From positions 186,001 to 250,000 of the forward strand of contig NBAZ01000015.1 of the NCBI GenBank assembly GCA_002794735.1: a stretch of DNA of 64,000 nucleotides, written 5' to 3'. Below are positions 1 to 12,732 of this stretch, piece by piece. Below the pieces are notes generated by a model, which had not been told where the DNA came from, searched no databases, and saw only the letters and a program-made list of their open reading frames with translations. This DNA is from Pyrrhoderma lamaoense (lineage: Eukaryota; Basidiomycota; Agaricomycetes; Hymenochaetales; Hymenochaetaceae). Each line of letters starts with the position of its first letter. Position 1 is the first letter of the stretch. The position numbers and the translations under genes are program-made.

Positions 1-1198
1 TATTGGTTCGGGTGATTGGATGCTATTCAACAGACGACAACCCTTTATTTCCTTCTTTGAAACACGTTGAGATAAGTCTCAAACCAGAACATGACGGTGA
101 TTATGTCAGGGAAGGCTTGCCGTTACTTCAAAAGGGTGTGAAGTCCGTATGTGTCTATATACAAAAACCTTGTTCCACCTTTGGAGATTATCAGAATCCT
201 GAGGGAATTGTGATAGCCGAACTGGTTAAGAAGATTCCCGAGCTGAAAAAACTGAAAATAATCCGTGATGAAAGACGATATTCCATGGATTTACCGAGAA
301 TTCCAATAAACAAGGAACTTGAAGGCCCGCTAAGCAATATGGGATCTTTGGTTTCCGTTACTCTATCTGCCAGCTACCTTAATGGCCCGACATATGTTAC
401 ATTGTCGGGACTCCCAAATTTGGAGAAGATTTCCATATCTTATGAGCCCACAATCTCTAGTTATGCTGACTTTGATTATTCGAACCCAGTCACTGATTTA
501 AAAAGTCGAATTGGCTCAGCAGTATTCCCAAAACTATCGAAGTTTTGCTTTCTAACGACTCTCCAAGATCTAAACGAATTCTTAGAAGAGGACGATTTCC
601 ATTTCTGGGGACAATTAATATATTTCACCGCATGCCTCCCTCACGCGGCCAGCGCATCTTTCTTGGAGGAATGCCTCATTAAACTTAACAAAAAATGTCC
701 AAACCTTGAGCTTCTCTCTTTTGGCTGGATCGGGCCAGGACTAACAGACACTTTCAGCCAAGATCTACTTACCTCGAGTAAGGAGTTTACAATGAAGGCT
801 TTCGAGCCAATCACATCGATGATCAACCTCAAGCATCTTTATATCGAACGTGGTCTTGTGTTTGGAGCAATCTGTGATGCAGAATTTATGGAGACGATTA
901 AAAAATGTCCACGATTGACTGGGCTATCGTTCATCGCAGATGGAGCTCGTTTTACCCCCTCTTGTCTTCTCCTGCTCGCAGAAGCTTGTTCAAACCTTTC
1001 ACATCTCAGAATCAAAATCTATCTTGATGAGAATGGCAGTGTGCCACGTTGAACGAGCCATTCGCAAAGTTTTCGAATTTAACTCACAGTACTATAATTT
1101 TTCGAGATGCACATTCTGAAGATAAAGAAACCCAAAGGCGTTTCGCTGAGTTCCTAACACAAATTAATTATCTAAACTCCTCAGAAAAGGTTTTATAA
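1..1198 (+). CDS. LRR/F-box-like protein, 5'-partial, frameshifted near 3' end
   Basis: The reading frame is open from the window edge to a stop at 1050-1052. It contains spaced leucine-rich segments such as LEKISISYEP, LELLSFGW, LKHLYIERGL and LTGLSFIADG, typical of the C-terminal leucine-rich part of the large agaricomycete F-box-like families. These usually act as substrate-binding adaptors of SCF ubiquitin ligases. The N-terminal F-box would lie outside the window. After the stop, another frame from 1043 continues a plausible C-terminus (THSTIIFRDAHSEDKE ... FAEFLTQINYL) to a stop at 1196-1198. I found no GT-AG intron that joins the two frames, so a one-base indel near 1040 is the simplest reading. 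The family call is inferred from repeat pattern alone. Confidence 0.6.
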
Positions 1199-2551
1199 TG
1201 AAAGAAGAGGTAAGAACAGGATGCAACTAACACTGTCAAGTTTTACTCATGTTCACTGCTCTTCTTTCAGATTATCAGGGAATTTACTCCTTAGTTTTCC
1301 TTGTACGACATTTTGCCATAGTATCATTTTTATCTACGTAAGATAGTATAAATTGAAGGTTTCCAGTATATCCAGATACAGAATGAAAGTAATAAACAAA
1401 AGTTTCAGAGCATTATATATCACAAGCACTGTGATTTGCGAGTACTTTCGCTAATGATTATAGAGAAAGACTTGTATTCAATAAGAAACTACTTTTCAAC
1501 ATGAGAAAGGGAAATACATCTCAGGAATGAACGTCATTATTTAATCTCGAAGATCAGAGAACATACAAGAATTAAATTGGTAATATAAGTTGTAGAATGT
1601 TCTGAACGTACCTACTGACTTGGTCCATTATGAAATTGGTACGAATGCTCATACCCACGATGTCTGTATATCTGAAGGCTATCATGACACACCCTAGTGA
1701 TCTAATACACCATATACTACACGATAGCTTAATTTGCTTCCCGTTATAGATCTGTGAACTCAGCTATTCCTGGATCAAGTAAAACATGCTATGAGTTCTC
1801 CGAACTGCTGACTAGCTTGCCATCCTAAGAGATACGAGATGCGACGTTGCAAAATATATCCGATTATCTGTATACTGAGGAACAGCCTAGGGTGTATGCG
1901 TATTCATACAGCATGTTGTAGTATTTTCTCAGTATAAGATCCTATTCGAATGTAATGCATGTATCTTATGTATTTCTGTAGATGACGTGCTCGTTTAGTT
2001 GCTAAATGCAAAAGACATGGGATTCATGAACTTTCAAATTAGCAAACACTCATCATTGAATATAACACAGAAGAAAGATGTAGTACACGGGAAGATAATT
2101 GAATCTAGTAAGTATCTTAGAAACATGATAGTACCTACATCGTTGACATCGCTAAGATACATCAGGTTGTATACATATAACGTAAACCTCTTTAAGGATT
2201 TTTCTAGGGAAAGAAAGAGAATGATGGTTATATTCGCGGGTAACAAATCGATGGTATATTGGGAATATCAACGGAACGTTAACGTCCGAAGTCGCGCATC
2301 CGGTAATCTCGGTGGACACGGGACCTCCCTTCAAAAAGAAACAGAGGAAAGATTAGTGAGATCTCGAGATTTGATATGATTGGTTCCCTACCTACCAATG
2401 TTCCCCGTAAGCGCGGACAAAAGTCCCCATCTCCTAGCAATCTCGAATGGCTTATAGGTCGATATGTATAGCATAGCCAAATATCCAAGAATATGCGCGT
2501 GATCGTTGAGACGGGAAACAACACGAAGAGCGGAGGTACACTCGAATTTGT
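1199..2551. other. intergenic, no supported gene
   Basis: AT-rich sequence with no convincing gene. A 126-codon open frame at 1999-2379 has no recognisable domain and no clear intron context. No repeat shared with the rest of the window was noticed. Confidence 0.5.
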
Positions 2552-3541
2552 TCAGAAACTATAGTCAACTCCTCCAGGGTTATCAGCTCCAGCATATTCA
2601 AGCGCCCATACGCTACTGCTACCCTTCTTGTTCGTCCTTCTCACCGACTTTAATTTGACTTGCTGATAATTATTGACATCCTTCTCCTTCTCAACCTTCT
2701 CAACTTCCTGTGTCTCTTCCCTTCTTACTGCTCCCATTGTTATTGAAACCCCGTCAACAGCGTCCACGGTTGACATTCTAGAGACATTCTCAATGGTCGA
2801 TTCTGACACCGATTCTTCGAAACGAGATAAAGAAGGTTGCGACGTTGTCGCTGCTGTTGTTGTTGTCCCTGGTACTGCACGGAGAGAAGGACGGACACCG
2901 ACGAGTGTACAAAGTAATTTGTACCGTGATCGGATTTGTCCGAAGAGTTTCAATATGTCTACACCATCTTCGGTCTCGGGTTCGATATTATTCGCATACG
3001 AAGGGTTCTGCATCGGAAATTGTTCAATCAAGTCAAGTAAGAGCTTTGACGTATGAACTATCCGCCTAGAATTTATAAAGAAAACAATAACAACAACAAC
3101 AACAAACAAATAAAGATTTTTCAAGACGTCAACAAATGGGTATGAACAAGTAATCTCCTGAGAGTTATTAGTATAACACACGCACACATCTTGCTTGTTG
3201 TTTTCCTTGTTCGTATCAGAGTTCCCTCTTTCAGCGACTGTTCGCCAGAGTTTTGCAAAACCTTCATAGAAACCAAGCTCTTCCCACATTTCGAAACCCT
3301 TTTCGCGGCCCAAGGCACGCCCTTCTATTCGCCCATGAATCGCACCATGTTCATAGCCGTCCGCGTACCCGGCATCGTAAAATCTGGATCCAGAATGATA
3401 CCCGTATAAACCACAGTTCAAGTAGAGGAAGTTACAAAAAGGGATATAATGGTATGGATTCGGGTCTATATGGATTTACGCTTGAAAAGAGACATACTGT
3501 TGCTCAAGATCGACGAGAACTTCCAAGTCCACATCCTCCAT
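2552..3541 (-). CDS. LTO1: Lto1 (ORAOV1-like) cytosolic Fe-S assembly adaptor
   Basis: Three exons (3541-3498, 3383-3186, 3065-2552) give about 251 aa starting MEDVDLEVLVDLEQQ. The second junction is the less certain one. Residues 16-60 carry the deca-GX3-type glycine repeat of the Yae1/Lto1 family (FYDAGYADGYEHG, IHGRIEGRALGREKGF, ELGFYEGFAKLW). Lto1 with Yae1 bridges the CIA targeting machinery to the ABC ATPase Rli1/ABCE1, needed for ribosome biogenesis and recycling. A second conserved segment (VHTSKLLLDLIEQFP) follows intron 2, and the rest is a low-complexity Ser/Thr-rich insert. The protein ends Y-S-F, close to the C-terminal [LIM]-[DES]-[WF] signal known from CIA clients and adaptors. 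The start was chosen because exon 1 splices in frame through a GTATGT donor directly into the first GX3 repeat. Confidence 0.88.
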
Positions 3542-4407
3542 GATCTTTGAATCCGTTGTCGCTGTAGTCATACTAATTATCGTGTTCAAGTTCACTAGTC
3601 TTGATCAAACCAAGATCGCTCCAGACGGCTGTTTCACGTTAAGAAATGGGTCGTGATCGTTCAAATGAAGAAAATTGATTATTCTCTATTACTAAGTTAA
3701 TCTTTTAAGTTTGATTGGCGTGCACTCAAAAATTTAATCTTCACACCAATTTCACGGGTCAAAACACTAGTACTTAGTTCCTCTAACTGAACAGACACTT
3801 CGCAGGCAAAACACTTCATACATAATCCATAACTAGTAATCCGATTTTACTGTCTATCCGAAGAGACGCAAACATATGCATTCAGCTTGAGAGTATCGAT
3901 AAAGAAGTATTCATAAGCTCTTAGTCAGTCAATTCCGGAGTCCGGGTAGAGTGAGAGTATTGATCCAATAAATGACGTTACATGAAAATAAAAAAGAGGG
4001 AAGATAGGAGTTGATAAAAGCGGGATGCTGTAAACAGTGAGAGAAAATTGTATGAATGGAGTAGAGGGGGTATCCATCATGCGTGCGATATACAAACAAG
4101 GAAATCGGAGAAAGGAGTAACAAAAATGTTAGGTAGACAGCAAAAGAAGTGAATAAAGTCGGAAATGAACATGTTGCTTAGTTTATCATGTGCAGTATCG
4201 AGGGAATACGTGGTATAAGGGGAAACGGTTACGATATACCATGAACTAGACGGATGAAGTATCCTTGGAATAGTGACGAAATGCGTGTCCGAATCACGGA
4301 AAGCTCCGAAATTATGCCTCGTGTAGCGGCAAAGGAAACATGCGAGAATGTGATCATATCTTGAAGTTTGTATGATAATTAGCCCTTTCACATTCTGTGT
4401 ACAAGTT
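3542..4407. other. intergenic between LTO1 start and Whi2-like 3' end
   Basis: It holds the LTO1 upstream region and the 3' flank of the neighbouring minus-strand gene. No supported ORF, RNA gene or repeat was seen. Confidence 0.5.
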
Positions 4408-5834
4408 TCAGGCGCTAAAGAAGGAACGTACCAAACTGAGTTCTAGCGTCCAGACACGTCGCGCCCATAGTTTCACGTTCAATGGGTCTTGTCCCTCACG
4501 CTCAAGTTCCACATCAACGCCGTCCCACCAGCACTTTCGCTATTTTGTATTAGAGGTTGTTCATAATAACGACATATGAATGGTGTGGCAATGCGGAAGC
4601 AAAAGCGAAATGAATGAGATGTGATGAGATTGTTCAAAAGTTTCTCAGATTCACGCCATCAGAAAAGGCGAACGGATCGGACTTACCGCAGGTTTCCTCC
4701 AGAATAGAAGTAATTTCTGGGCAGTCGCCATTTGCGCCCCATCAATAGTAACCGGAGGGTCTGTTAGATAAGGAGGTCCATTGTGTACAATTCCCGTCTT
4801 CAGAAGAACAAGTGCGATCGATGAGATACAGCAACGTGAGGGCTCTAACGCACGAAAACCCCATTGGTCCTCACGATCAAATCCGCTGTAAATCAAGATG
4901 TGTGTGTAAGATCATGTGTAATTACCCATTGTTTTAAGAAGAGACATGATTATAGAGATGTAAAAATGTGTTGAGCATTGTCCTTCCATAATGGAAGCTC
5001 GGAGGAACCTCGTAGTGAAAACGGCACGGAAGTCCCTGAAGTAAGATTAGATCACCCACCTCATACAAAGCATGTCAATAAGATGCTGTTCTGCGATATT
5101 ATTTTCTTTGTTAACATTACGCTGAAGAGCTGTGAAGATGTTTCGTTTCTCAAGCAGAACTTGTCCGCATTGGCGTTTAATGTCAAGAAGAGCTTCATTT
5201 GCGATTCCCGCTTCATCTGTCGAAGCTTTACAATCACTCGGAGGAATTGAGAAATATTCTAATTCTTCGCGTAGCACGATGATTGCCTGCTTAGATAGCA
5301 GTGGGTTTTGAGGTATTTGACCGAAGGCGTCCTGCATTTGGTTCTCGGAGAGTTGTTGTTGAGCGGCAAAAAGGCCCGGGGTTGTTGCAGTGCCATAAAA
5401 AGTATCGGCGGCGTTGCGGAAAAACATTAAAACGTATGAAAAACATCTTGGGTCGAACTGTACAGAGTAGAATAATGTTGTATAATATTTTGCGTGTTAT
5501 GAGGGGGATGCATCAGAGCTATGGACGCTGACTTATCGCGCTTAAACATAAATAACAAACGCACATCGACACCGTAGATCTCTTCGTCTTCTTCATTTTC
5601 GCCTCCATCAGAGAGAGCTACACTCTGTCTGCTGAGGACAAGACCATTTGGAAATAAGCAGAGTAACACAGACTCTGGAAGGTTCATGATAGTCTCTCTA
5701 TCAACCGAGAAACGTTCACCACGAAGATCAAGTTGAAGACGAGTAAGCAGTTGAGGCTGTAGATTGGCGTGAGCAGGCGCTTGATGCTGAGAGACCTGCG
5801 TAATGGGTGACGACGATGCTGCTACGGACGCCAT
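4408..5834 (-). CDS. Whi2-like BTB/POZ-fold growth and stress regulator
   Basis: Four exons (5834-5565, 5457-5060, 4885-4687, 4539-4408) join in frame to 332 aa. The N-terminus has the BTB-type strand/helix signature LTRLQLDLRGERFSVDRET followed by NLPESVLLCLFPNG. Across intron 1 it reads GVD-FDPRCFSYVLMFFRN. The middle holds IIVLREELEYFSIPP, and the C-terminal half holds GFDREDQWGFRALEPSRCC, ATAQKLLLFWRKPA and RKCWWDG, a pattern I associate with fungal Whi2-like proteins. Yeast Whi2 is a KCTD-like factor linking nutrient and stress signals to the Psr1 phosphatase and TORC1 restraint. Function here is inferred from family only. An upstream in-frame Met at 5954 is possible, but 5834 precedes the conserved part with a normal-length leader. 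Intron 2 (174 nt) is the longest. Confidence 0.78.
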
Positions 5835-6974
5835 TGCAACCAATGTTCTGAGCTGACGTGTATTGTGTGCTTGAGTGAGCGTGCAGAACAGTGACCCAAA
5901 AAATATACAGCCTGGTGCGGAGAACGTCAGCGACGAGGAGATGTGCTTAAACACGCACGGGACATGCCATGACCACTGTGGACCGAATTCGGAATCAAAT
6001 TCTCACAAGAGATGCTGAGTCATCTGAGCTGAGTCCGAAAATCAACAATAGTGTTTGGCTGAGTGAATGGTGATGGCTGATGATTTACTGGATATAGTGT
6101 GTGTGTAGTTATCATCGCTGGTAATTGCTGCCTGCTCTTCCATCTTCTTGCTGTCTGTCTCCATCTTCAGTACGATCAAAACCCATGTACTCGCTTTAGT
6201 TTTAGCAATATTGTTGTTCTCTGCTCTTTTGTTTTTCACTCTCACTTTTATTGATCTTAGTTTGTAGACTTCGGCCAAGGCAAATACGTATACGCGATTG
6301 CATATACGTACGTATTCGTAACTATCTCTTCGGGGCGCGTACACGGATCTTCTCACCGGTACAGCCCCTTTGCATCTCCATAATTATCCCCAAGAGCCTG
6401 TGGGTCCTCGTTGCTTTGTTATTTTAGCGCTCCGGTTCTCTACCTTGTTCCGCTTAGCCCCACCCAAATCAAGCTATCCCTCGTGACTCAAATCAGTCCG
6501 TTTACCAAATCCTTCTCAAAACGAACTCTGAACTCCGTTGGTCTCTCTCTCTCTGCTCCTCTTAATACTCCTTCTTTGTACTCCTAATACCCGGATCCTC
6601 TTTCCCTGTCTTCTTCTGCTCCGCCCTCTCTCATCGATAACATCTCAGCTTGGGCGGCATCTTCCTCAGAGCCTCCCTTCTTTTCCATTCCTATATCTGA
6701 ACTGGCACATATCGTATCTTTGGTTGACTCTACTTTTGATCCCTTTTTCAGTTTTTATAGCTATAAAATCCAGATCCAAAACAATCACTTGCATACTACG
6801 TTTTATATTTTTTTTTTCCTACCAAGATTCTATCTCTAGTTTTAGATCTGCACAGCTCTAAGTTCCGGTGTCAGAAACGAAGATCAGGAGATTCATTCAA
6901 ATCTGTCTGAAACAAAAAAAAAGGACGCCAGCTTTAGTAGTGTACCGATAAACGAGAAACGTTTCTCTTCACAT
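5835..6974. promoter_or_regulatory. divergent promoter region between Whi2-like and MED25-like genes
   Basis: About 1.1 kb separates two divergent start codons. It contains a CT-rich pyrimidine tract (6538-6660, with a run of CT dinucleotides) and a T-run near 6810, common in fungal 5' regions and transcribed leaders. I could not pick a certain TATA box or start site. No gene was seen inside. Confidence 0.45.
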
Positions 6975-9883
6975 ATGGCGCAGTTACCCCCTCGGCTGTC
7001 TTTGGTAGCGCACGCCCTGGCCAGGCAGTTCACGTCCTCTTGCTCATTGAGAACTCCTTACCCATGATTAACCATTGGGAAGACCTACAACATCATATTC
7101 TACCTGGTATTCTAGGTGCTATACGTATCGCGAATCCTGGAGGAAACGTCAGTAACAAACCCTGTTCTCAAGCTCTAACGCTTCCGTCTATGCTTAAAAC
7201 TTTTGGCTTTCTACACTTAGGTTAAAGTGTTTTGGGAGACAACGGGAAAGACACAGGACCAACGACCGCCTCATAAATCTCAGAGGCACTTCAATGACTT
7301 CCCGGATATCGATATTGTTGGTATCCCACGGAATAAATTATCCCCCTCTTCATACGGCAGTCTATAGAGGTCCGCTGATCCAAATTATCCCTCCTTAACT
7401 CCCACCTGAACTTGTCATACTGTTTTTCAGCATTTTCTCTCAGATGACATCCCGAAGAAGTCCATAACACGGCATCTTTTCATCGTGGCAATGTCGAATC
7501 CTATCGATGATTCTTCCTTTTCAGCTTCAGCCATCCCGGGTGAAAAGACATCCAACCCGGCAGAACAACCGCCTCCACCCCAAGTGGACAGTAAAGAAGA
7601 TGCAAGAAAATGGGAAGAGCTAGCTTTAAAACTTCAAGAGGTATGTGTATTGTGTACAAACAGAGAAAACATAAAAAAAAAGGCAGACAAATACGGAGTA
7701 GCCTAGTTAGTTCTGTTACTTGGAATTTAGCTGATGTACTCAGTATCACAGAACAACATTATTTTGCATCTTATTGTGAATCCTGGCGTAAGGCTTACAC
7801 GAATTTTTGAAGTTTTTCGTAAAACGGTATGTTGGCCTTCTTCTTTTTTCCCATTGGCCTCATTTTTAAAGTGCTTATTTTCTTCACATTTCTCATGGCC
7901 CATGTTATCACCTGGATGGATTCTCATATCACGCCTGCAATTTCTCTCTCGAAATGGGGTGGCATATATTTTCTGATGCGTCAACTTCATTTTAATGATT
8001 AAAATCTTCAAAAGATGCGCTTTCAGTCAAGGCAGGAAGTAATTCCATGGCAGCCTCTAGATACTACGCATTGTATCTGCCATCTTTCAGGCTCACCAAG
8101 CGCGGCTAGACTACAGACCAAAGGTAGTAAAAAATCTTATTTCTATTGGTAAATACATATTCCCGTATCCTGACATATCGTTAATTAGAGGAGTGGCCTG
8201 AGGTAAATCTCGACGGCTCGGAACCCCCGTCACCACTGCCAATCTCTCCGACTCATTCTATCAGTCAAATCGGCTCAGATGGGAGACATCCAGGAGGTCC
8301 ACAGAGCTTAGGCGGATCAGATGACGAAGAGAGGGATGGATTTTCCTATCCTTTCCCTCCTATATCTCCTATAGACCTCATCAATGCCCTGCACCCACCT
8401 TTGTCTCGAGATAAGGACATAGAACCAGGGTTCAGCGGGAGCGGCAATCTCACTCTTGTCTCTCGCATGCAAGCGCTACATGGTCTTGCCTCAAGGCGCC
8501 GTCCAACCGAACGATCACGTCGCCCAACTGTAAACAGGGCCTCCTTTTTCCGTGACACTTCACCTGCTCCTTCACCTAGACGGGAACGCATGCTATCGTC
8601 TCGCTCGGCGGGAATGGACGGAATTGGAAATACTGGAAATTTTTCTGCTAGTTTAGGACCGGCAGATGTGAACATGCTTAGGAGTAGCCAGAGTACACTT
8701 GGCCTCGCTTCAATGGCTGGAAGCCGGGGGATGAGCACTGGTCAAACCATCCATGGAAGGCGATCGAGAGGACACAGTATTAGCGGCCCTAGTTTTTCGT
8801 CTGCTCTTCATGTCGACCTTCGTGGATCCGTTCAAATCTCCCAGATCCGAGTCTTCTCAGTCCCACAGACCAGGGATATCATCCCTACAGAAATACTAGC
8901 ACAAGTTCGAGTTTGATAAGCTTACACCCTCCTTCCCCTGGATCAGACACAAGCGGCTCAGCCCTTTCAAACTCGCTTTCGTCTCTGCCTCCTGGTCCCC
9001 AAACTATCGGCGCTGGAGGGTAGGAGTAGGAGTAGGAGTAGTAGGTAATTTAGCATCATACCAGACTCAAGTAATAGGCCCTCCAAGCCCAACTCACACG
9101 ACGCACTCACAATCACACTACCACACGATCCGAGAAAGGGGTGACTCAAACTCCTCATCAGTCAGTCTTCCGTTGCCATCCCCCGGTCTCTACCCTGGTT
9201 CTCAAGGACATTTATCCCAGTCTCAAGGCACCGGCTCAATCACCTATGAGTTCCCCGCTTTCTCGATGCCATATGGTGGCACGGCGTCTTACCTCGATAA
9301 CACAAATCAGCCCCAGCAGCAGCAGCATCAGCGAACTCGGCCCAACAACCGCTTCACGCACTCAACTCAAGCCCCTCAGCTCCCCACCATTCTCATCAAT
9401 GGTCCCAACCCACACTCCCATCGGACCCATCCGGCAACCCCAAGCCATCGGAATGGGCGCCAACATCCCTCATATCCCCATGAGCCTGGAAAGCGTGTCC
9501 TCGGGAAGTATGGACGGATTATCATTATCAGGAGGAGGAGGAGGAGGAGGGGGATAGGAGGGATAGGGAGCGCAATGATGTCCTCCAGGATTGAAGACGT
9601 CGACGTCGACGAGGTGATAATCGAAGATGATGACGGAATAGACGTCGACGTCGACATCGACATCGTCCCAGCCAGCGCCCCACCAGACGCCCGAGGACAA
9701 GTCCCCTTCGTGTTTGACGCGGCGTACGAAGCGCAGAGCGCGATCCGATTACGCCAAGCTATTAGTTGTATGCATAGAGACGAAGGGACCGCGGATTCGT
9801 GTGCTTCGTGTGCCTCTCCGGGAGGAGCACCCTCCATCCTTTCTCAGGAACAGCGTCATCGTCAGTATCGTCATCATCAACAA

Positions 9884-9918
<35 letters not shown>

Positions 9919-10297
9919 GCGACAACGTCATCATCATCATCATCAGAATAATAACAATAATACTCCTTCCTCCCAGGCCCAGCGAACATACACATCCCCC
10001 ATCTCCCGCGTCGGCTCTCAGTCTACCATATACGAAGAATACGATACCGTTAACGTTACCAACAATACTAATAACCATAACCATACCCATACCCATACCC
10101 AACTCGACAGCGGACCTACAGACCATAGGCAACAAATGAACGACGATAACCTATCAACAACAACATCAACAACATCGACAACGGCGACAGGGACGACAAT
10201 GACGACCTCACCTACGGCTTATACCTCAGGAATGGACGGGTGGAGATATACCTCTCAATTCGGTGGTGTCTGTCCCACATTCTCCATCCATAATTGA
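6975..10297 (+). CDS. MED25: Mediator subunit 25-type VWA-domain protein (frame breaks)
   Basis: The start is ATG 6975. Exon 1 (6975-7147) reads HVLLLIENSLPMINHWEDLQ then LPGILGAIRIAN, the opening strand and helix of the MED25 von Willebrand A domain. Exon 2 begins at 7221 (VKVFWETTGK, then PDIDIVGIPRNKLSPSS). Later exons give ITRHLFIVAMSNP, KWEELALKLQE, NNIILHLIVNP (7752-7826), EVIPWQPLDTTHCICHLSG (8027-8123) and EEWPEVNLDGSEPPSP (from 8189). After the VWA domain comes a long Ser/Pro/Gln-rich tail with Q, N, GGA/GTAGGA and GAC repeats. MED25 is a tail subunit contacting activators. Frame shifts: one missing C at about 7021 in exon 1, and several in the tail near 8830, 9020, 9320 and 9540, mostly at repeats. 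The VWA call is firm; tail exon structure and stop are approximate. Confidence 0.72.
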
Positions 10298-12362
10298 ATC
10301 TGTTTGTACTGAATAAAAGTTTTCTTTTTTTTTTTCTTTTTTTTTTTTTACGTTTCTTTCTCTTTCTTTCCCCACACTTTCCCTTCTCCTTTTTTCACGC
10401 TTTTATCTTATTCCTTCTTACCCTCACTTTCCGATCCGACTGAAAAATATATATACGTATATCATGAACCCCCTCACCGTTTCACCAATTCCCCAATTTT
10501 TCATTTTTATATTTTATTTCCCTCACTCAGCTACCTGAATCCTTCTTCGTCCTCGACCGATCCGACCGATCCTCCCGTCTCACCGAAAAATCAATGTCAA
10601 TGTCAATCAGCTCACTCTCTTCCTCTTCGTCTTCTTCTTCTGGTACGTCTTTTCGTTTTTATTCTCTTTATCGTCTTTATCCCTTTCTCGTTCTATCGTT
10701 CTATCGTTTCTCTTTATCGTTGTTATTCGTTCTTTATCGTCTCCTTGGGGGACGTAGGACCTTTTCTACGAGATTGATAACACCATTTACTAACTAAAAC
10801 ATATGACACCTCGTCCTTCTATTTCATCCAGCCAAACAATACGTTTAACGTACTTAGAATGGGTGCATGCTGGACGGACGGACGGATGTACAGACAGATG
10901 AATAACAAAGCAGTGTTTAAGGTTCTGGTCGCCCGATTACCGATCATCATCCATCCAAAGGGGGGGAGGGTGTCGATGTCGATGTAGTACTTTTAAGATG
11001 TAGGACGGAAGTAAATCAAAGAAAGAAAGAAGGAAAGAAGAAAGGGGGAGAAAGAAAGGGGGGGGGGAGAAGGAAAATAAACCTATTAGATCAAGGGAAG
11101 GGCTACCTGTTTCCAATTTATCGTTATGTTATATCGTGTTGTTTACTTGTTTGTTTTTTATGTTAAGTTTGTTAAGTTGAGTTTGTTTGTTATGTCAAGT
11201 TTTTTATGTTTACTTGTTTTTTATGTTGAGTTATGTTTACATTTTTGTTCTTCTACCTAACTAAGCTAGCGAAATTTCAACCCCCACCCTCTCCCAACCC
11301 GTTTCGTTTTTTTGGCATCTTACGAAAAATCTCCCTTACTATTTCTATCTCTTCGAACTCTCTCACCTTTACCAAGAAAAAAACCACGTTGTTTCACTTT
11401 TTCTATCGTCTATCGTCTATCGTTTATCCCTCCTACGCTTTCTCTCTCTTCTCTTCTCTTCTCTTTCTCTTCTCTTCTCTTTTCTTTTCTTATAACTTCT
11501 CCTTTCACACTACCCCCCAACCATCCAACCGTCTGTTTCTGTTTCTGTTAACTGCTACTATTACTGTTCATACCTCTCACCGGTTATGCCCCCCCCCATC
11601 CGCTCCACTTCCACTCGTTTCCCATCCATCCCATCTTATACTTTCTTTCATTCAACGAATTCCCAAAAACTTTAAGTTTAAGTTTAACGTTTCTCATATC
11701 GTGGATATATACTATATTTATATACTCTCACATTACACCACCCCGTCTCTTTTTTTTTTTTTTTTTGGTTCTCCAACTTTAAACCCCAACCCCCCAATTC
11801 CTCACTTCCTCACTCCTTTCTTTCTTTCTTTTTTTCTTTTCTTTCTTTGTTTTTTTCTTGTTCGATTATGAATACATTCCCAAATATTTTCACGTCACGG
11901 GTACTTCAAACTGCTGTTTTTTTTTTTTTTTGCGATTCTTTTCACGTTTTCTTGGTCTATTATTAGTTTATTAAGTGAATTTTTCCTTTTCATGTATGAA
12001 GTCAGAAGTGGGAGATGGTGACCAATCTTTTTTTAGTACAGTTTACTACAAAATATCAGAACATAAGATAAGGCAAGAGTAGGGAGTAGGGAAAGAAGGG
12101 GGGAGGGTATATTAAGCCTATTAATTCGCCGCGGGAAAAAATAGAGTAGTGAAAGGGCATTCAGTTCGTCAACCAAACTCGTGAAGAAAAGAAATTCGGA
12201 AATAAAGTGGGGGACGGGGAACGGATGTAAGAGGGGAGAAGAGGGGGCGGGAAATGAGAATCATGAAGTAATAAATGACGTCATAACAGTAAAACAGAAA
12301 AAAGAAAAAGAACCAGAAACCCGCGCGACATTGATCTAGTTCAGCCAAGCTAACTTTCAGTA
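10298..12362. repeat. low-complexity convergent intergenic region
   Basis: This 2 kb stretch lies between two convergent genes. It holds T-runs at 10321-10353, a GA/AAAG purine tract at 11020-11085, a TC-rich tract at 11390-11500, T-runs at 11750-11767 and near 11920, and an AAGGGG tract near 12090. Long open frames here (for example 11233-11871) are translations of pyrimidine tracts. I see no gene. Confidence 0.6.
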
Positions 12363-12732
12363 TTATACCCTACGTCCCCATCTACGTCTTCCAGAGTAAT
12401 AACCACCATTACGTGCTCGTGAACGACCCGTGCAGCATCTACAACACAAGATATCTTCGATGCAGTAGAAAATGGAACAAATCACCTGATTATTTATTTT
12501 ATGTTAGTGTTTGGAGTTTAAAACGACAGATAGGGGCAAAGAGGGGGAAGGTACGCACGGTGACGACGGCGGATACTATAGTTTCGATCACAGCCGCAAT
12601 AGCTGAGATGATAGAGTTTATAGCTCCTCCAATAGCAGACACTACAGATCCCTAGAAGAGAGAAAGAGAGTTAATTGGGTTGATTTGATTGAACGTTCAA
12701 GAAGCGGAATTAGAAAACAATACACTTACCAT
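12363..12732 (-). CDS. 72-aa hydrophobic, cysteine-rich 'CCRCC' microprotein
   Basis: Exon 1 is only the start codon (12732-12730), followed at once by a GTAAGT donor. Exon 2 (12651-12559) gives GSVVSAIGGAINSIISAIAA plus VIETIVSAVVT. Exon 3 (12485-12363) gives VICSIFYCIEDILCCRCC, then a basic tail rich in R and G ending RRRWGRRV. The order is small-residue/isoleucine amphipathic segment, hydrophobic segment, CCRCC motif, basic tail. I recognise this layout from short uncharacterised basidiomycete proteins; no function is known to me. Palmitoylated or membrane-inserted behaviour is a guess from composition. All junctions are GT-AG and in frame. It faces the 3' end of the MED25-like gene. Confidence 0.72.

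Noticed and set aside
1999..2379. 126-codon plus-strand frame
   Set aside because: No domain, no conserved motif and no supporting gene context.
9376..9837. 153-codon minus-strand frame
   Set aside because: Shadow of the MED25-like tail; repeats keep the opposite strand open.
11233..11871. 212-codon plus-strand open frame
   Set aside because: It is rich in F, S, L and P from pyrimidine tracts and has no domain, so it is a low-complexity translation.
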